A stretch of DNA of 64,000 bases from contig VBWA01000029.1 in NCBI GenBank assembly GCA_006218025.1, positions 1 through 64,000 of the forward strand. Direction: 5' to 3'. This stretch comes from Rhodocyclaceae bacterium. Its GTDB lineage: Bacteria; Pseudomonadota; Gammaproteobacteria; Burkholderiales; Rhodocyclaceae. The notes under the pieces are model-generated. The model was not told the origin of the DNA and ran no database searches. It worked only from the letters and a program-made list of their open reading frames with translations. Shown here piece after piece: positions 61,300 through 64,000 of the stretch (positions are counted from its first letter, which is position 1; every line of letters starts with the position of its first letter). The position numbers and the translations under genes were made by a program.

Positions 61300-63657
61300 T
61301 CAGCGCCTGAGCTTGGCGAATGCGGCCGCCATGGCGCCGGCACTGGCCGGCTCGCGCTTTTCGGGCGCCGGCTTGCCGGCGCTGCCGCCGCGATTCGCCG
61401 TATCACTAGCGCCGACTCTTGCCGGTGCCTTCGATGACGCTGCCTTTGGCGGCACATCGTCGGCGAGGCGCATGGTCAGCGCAATGCGCTTGCGTGCGGC
61501 GTCGACTTCGATCACCTTGACCTTCACCACGTCGCCGGCCCTGACCACCTCGTGCGGGTCCTTGACGAAGCGATTGGCCAGTGCGGAGACATGCACCAGG
61601 CCGTCCTGATGCACGCCGATATCGACGAAGGCGCCGAAGTTGGTGACGTTGGTCACGACGCCTTCCAGCAGCATGCCGGGCTGGATATCCTTGAGTTCTT
61701 CGACGCCTTCCTTGAAGGTAGCCGCCTTGAATTCGGGGCGCGGGTCGCGGCCGGGTTTTTCCAGCTCTTTCAGGATGTCCTGCACGGTCGGCAGGCCGAA
61801 GCGCTCGTCGGTGTACTTGCGGGCATCGAGCGTGCGCAGGGTGGCGGCATCGCCGACGAGTTCCCTGACGCCCCGCCTGATGTCCCTGAGAATGCGTTCG
61901 ACCACCGGATAGGCCTCCGGGTGCACCGCCGAGGCATCCAGCAGATTCTCGCTGGCGCTGACGCGCAGGAATCCCGCCGCCTGTTCGAAGGCCTTGTCGC
62001 CGAGCCGCGGCACCTCCTTCAGCTCGGCACGTGACTTGAAGGCGCCGTGGGCGTCGCGATAACTGACGATGTTGCCGGCCAGCGTCGCGTTGAGTCCGGA
62101 GATGCGCTTGAGCAGCGCCGCGCTCGCGGTATTCACATCGACGCCAACCGAGTTCACGCAGTCCTCCACCACGGCATCGAGCGAGCGCGCCAGGCGCGAC
62201 TGGTTGACGTCGTGCTGGTACTGGCCGACACCGATGGCCTTGGGGTCGATCTTCACCAGCTCGGCCAGCGGGTCCTGCAGGCGGCGCGCGATGGACACCG
62301 CTCCGCGCAAGGACACGTCGAGATCGGGGAACTCCTTCGCCGCGAGTTCGGACGCCGAATACACCGAGGCGCCGGCTTCCGACACCACGATGCGGGTCAG
62401 CTTGAGTTCCGGATGACGGCGCATCAGTTCGGCGGCGAGCTTGTCGGTTTCGCGGCTGGCCGTGCCGTTGCCGATGCTGATCAGGCCGGCGCCGTGCTTC
62501 TGCGCCAGTTGGCGCAGCACGGCAAGCGAACCTTCCCAGTCGCGCCGCGGCTCGTGCGGGTAAATCGTCGTGGTATCGACCACCTTGCCGGTGACATCGA
62601 CCACCGCCACTTTGACGCCGGTGCGGATCCCGGGGTCGAGCCCGATCACCGTGTGTAGCCCGGCGGGCGCCGCCAGCAGCAGGTCGTGCAGGTTGCGCGC
62701 GAAGACGCGGATGGCTTCCTCCTCGGCGCGCTCGCGCAACTGGTTCATCAGTTCCGATTCGAGATGCAGCGAGAGCTTCACCAGCCAGGCCCAGCGCGCG
62801 GTTTCCTGCAGCCACTTGTCCGCCGCACGGCCCTCGTCGCGAATCGCGAAATGGCTGGAGACCATGCCGACGCAAGGCGATGATTCAGGCGGGTCGCGCA
62901 GCTCCTGATCGGCCTTCAGGGCCAGACGCAGGATGTCCTCGTTGCGTCCGCGCAGCAGCGCCAGGGCGCGGTGCGAGGGCACCGTCTTGATGGCTTCGCG
63001 GAAGTCGAACCAGTCGCGGAACTTCGCGCCTGCTGCTTCCTTGCCCGCGACCACGGTGGAGACGAGCAGGGCGTAGTCGCCTAGATAGCTGCGCAGCTTC
63101 GCCAGCAGCGCGGCGTCCTCGCTGAAGCGCTCCATCAGGATCTGGCGCGCGCCATCGAGCGCGGCCTTGATGTCGGGAACGTGCCGCTCCGCAGGCTCCT
63201 GCTGCGGGTTTACGTACTTGGCCGCTTCGACTTCCGGCGTCAGGGTCGGATCGGCGAACAGCGCGTCGGCCAGCGGTTCGAGGCCGGCCTCGCGGGCGAT
63301 CTGCGCCTTGGTGCGGCGCTTCTGCTTGTAGGGCAGGTAGAGGTCTTCGAGGCTCTGCTTGGTTTCCGCCGCGTCGATCGCGGCCTGCAGTTCGGGCGTC
63401 AGCTTGCCCTGTTCCGCTATCGAGGAAAGGATCACGGCGCGGCGATCTTCCAGCTCGCGCAGGTAGTTCAGCCGCTCTTCGAGATTGCGCAACTGCGTGT
63501 CGTCGAGGTTGTCAGTCACTTCCTTGCGGTAGCGCGAGATGAAGGGCACGGTGGCGCCCTCGTCGAGCAGTTGCACGGCGGCGGCAACCTGTTGCGGGCG
63601 GACGCCGAGTTCTTCGGCAATGCGTTGGGCGATGCGCGACTGAATCGAGGGCGGCAT
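61300..63657 (-). CDS. tex: Tex-family RNA-binding transcription accessory protein
   Basis: A 785-residue Tex protein. The N-terminus reads '[20 protein letters not shown]' and the helical '[19 protein letters not shown]'; the YqgF/RuvC-like domain has '[18 protein letters not shown]'; a helix-hairpin-helix region follows ('[19 protein letters not shown]'); the C-terminal S1 domain is '[21 protein letters not shown]'. It has a low-complexity Ala/Lys/Pro tail. Tex affects transcription of virulence genes in other species. A one-mismatch copy of the 21-bp motif lies in the tail. Confidence 0.95.
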   Translation of the reverse strand: MPPSIQSRIAQRIAEELGVRPQQVAAAVQLLDEGATVPFISRYRKEVTDNLDDTQLRNLEERLNYLRELEDRRAVILSSIAEQGKLTPELQAAIDAAETKQSLEDLYLPYKQKRRTKAQIAREAGLEPLADALFADPTLTPEVEAAKYVNPQQEPAERHVPDIKAALDGARQILMERFSEDAALLAKLRSYLGDYALLVSTVVAGKEAAGAKFRDWFDFREAIKTVPSHRALALLRGRNEDILRLALKADQELRDPPESSPCVGMVSSHFAIRDEGRAADKWLQETARWAWLVKLSLHLESELMNQLRERAEEEAIRVFARNLHDLLLAAPAGLHTVIGLDPGIRTGVKVAVVDVTGKVVDTTTIYPHEPRRDWEGSLAVLRQLAQKHGAGLISIGNGTASRETDKLAAELMRRHPELKLTRIVVSEAGASVYSASELAAKEFPDLDVSLRGAVSIARRLQDPLAELVKIDPKAIGVGQYQHDVNQSRLARSLDAVVEDCVNSVGVDVNTASAALLKRISGLNATLAGNIVSYRDAHGAFKSRAELKEVPRLGDKAFEQAAGFLRVSASENLLDASAVHPEAYPVVERILRDIRRGVRELVGDAATLRTLDARKYTDERFGLPTVQDILKELEKPGRDPRPEFKAATFKEGVEELKDIQPGMLLEGVVTNVTNFGAFVDIGVHQDGLVHVSALANRFVKDPHEVVRAGDVVKVKVIEVDAARKRIALTMRLADDVPPKAASSKAPARVGASDTANRGGSAGKPAPEKREPASAGAMAAAFAKLRR
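61397..61417 (+). repeat. Bipartite 21-bp motif, one mismatch
   Basis: GCCGT, ATCA, CTAGCGCCGACT, antisense to tex, in its low-complexity tail. Confidence 0.75.
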
Positions 63658-63735
63658 GGGTTTCTTTGAAATTGTCAGAGGACAGGGCGCGCACCTTACT
63701 GGTAGAGGCGCGCAAAGACAAGTCTTGACGACGGC

Positions 63736-64000
63736 CTAGTTCAGCGTGCGCGCCAGCTGGATGCGGAATTCGCGCACCAGGTCCTCGTGTTGCGGGTCGC
63801 CACCGAGCAGGGTGAACAAGTCGAGCATGGTCTTGCGTGCGGCTTCGTCCTGCCACTTGCGATCGCGGCGCACGATTTCGAGCAGTTGCTCCAGCGCCGT
63901 GCGGTAGTCATGCGCCAGCGCCTGCGTGTTGGCCAGTTGCAGGCGGGCATCGAGATCGTTCGCGTTGGCATCGATGCTGGCCTTGAGCGCCGCCGGGTCG
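63736..64000 (-). CDS. cnoX: CnoX/YbbN-like thioredoxin-TPR protein, C-terminal part
   Basis: Only the last 88 codons are in the window; the gene continues beyond 64000. The frame reads 'DLDARLQLANTQALAHDYRT', 'LLEIVRRDRKWQDEAARKT' and ends 'LVREFRIQLARTLN'. This matches the C-terminal TPR segment of CnoX (YbbN), which protects proteins from chlorine stress by cooperating with GroEL. The thioredoxin domain lies outside, so the assignment is moderate. Confidence 0.78.
   Translation of the reverse strand, partial: DPAALKASIDANANDLDARLQLANTQALAHDYRTALEQLLEIVRRDRKWQDEAARKTMLDLFTLLGGDPQHEDLVREFRIQLARTLN

Overview
The window is high-GC chromosomal DNA from a Gram-negative bacterium, most likely a betaproteobacterium close to the Rhodocyclales. 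This rests on gene order: map-glnD runs opposite to rpsB-tsf-pyrH-frr-uppS-cdsA-dxr-rseP-bamA-skp-lpxD-fabZ-lpxA-lpxB-rnhB. It is also supported by the RmuC, HslR, RadA and Alr set, the AddAB-like pair, and the lipid A and outer-membrane genes. The taxonomic placement is inference. I saw no tRNA, rRNA, CRISPR array, prophage or intact transposase gene.

Layout. 1-8.7 kb: a divergent FeoB-like transporter, a small zinc-binding CZB protein, a giant coiled-coil/AsmA-like membrane protein, a MaoC hydratase, HslR, RmuC, a 38-residue membrane peptide and an ORF6N DNA-binding protein. 8.7-14.8 kb: a nuclease/helicase pair for double-strand-break repair. 14.8-19.6 kb: a DHH phosphoesterase and a complete polyamine-type ABC importer. 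19.6-22.9 kb: a small accessory stretch, locally less GC-rich, with a HAD lipoprotein, a LiaI-like peptide, an AttH/CrtC-like protein, a cysteine-containing orphan and a bacteriohemerythrin. 22.9-27.1 kb (minus strand): GlnD, methionine aminopeptidase and a stand-alone nucleotide cyclase. 27.3-43.3 kb: the translation and envelope superoperon, ending at a terminator facing hupB. 43.6-56 kb: NfeD/SPFH, TsaB-RimI-uracil-DNA glycosylase, a CDF transporter, a radical SAM protein, LplT, a LysR regulator, alanine racemase, RadA and a large FtsX-type permease. 56-64 kb: a probable operon of an NTF2-like protein, a cupredoxin and a GGDEF/EAL phosphodiesterase, then a small RHH-like protein, isocitrate dehydrogenase, Tex and the end of a CnoX-like thioredoxin.

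Most genes are tightly packed, with many ATGA/TGATG overlaps, so the long plus-strand runs are probably operons. The core block couples protein synthesis (S2, EF-Ts, UMP kinase, ribosome recycling) to isoprenoid, phospholipid, lipid A and beta-barrel assembly.

The most unusual observations are at DNA level. (1) A bipartite 21-bp motif (GCCGT, four free bases, CCAGCGCCGACT) recurs about ten times on both strands, in different reading frames and once between genes, like an uptake or chromosome-organising signal. (2) Three unrelated palindromic repeats sit inside the core superoperon, including a 203-bp MITE-like element exactly filling the pyrH-frr gap. (3) tsf is broken by an apparent deletion of about 31 bp, which in an essential gene is either an assembly error or biologically important. 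(4) A 42-bp hairpin-forming tandem repeat has been read into the C-terminus of a TrmH-family methyltransferase.
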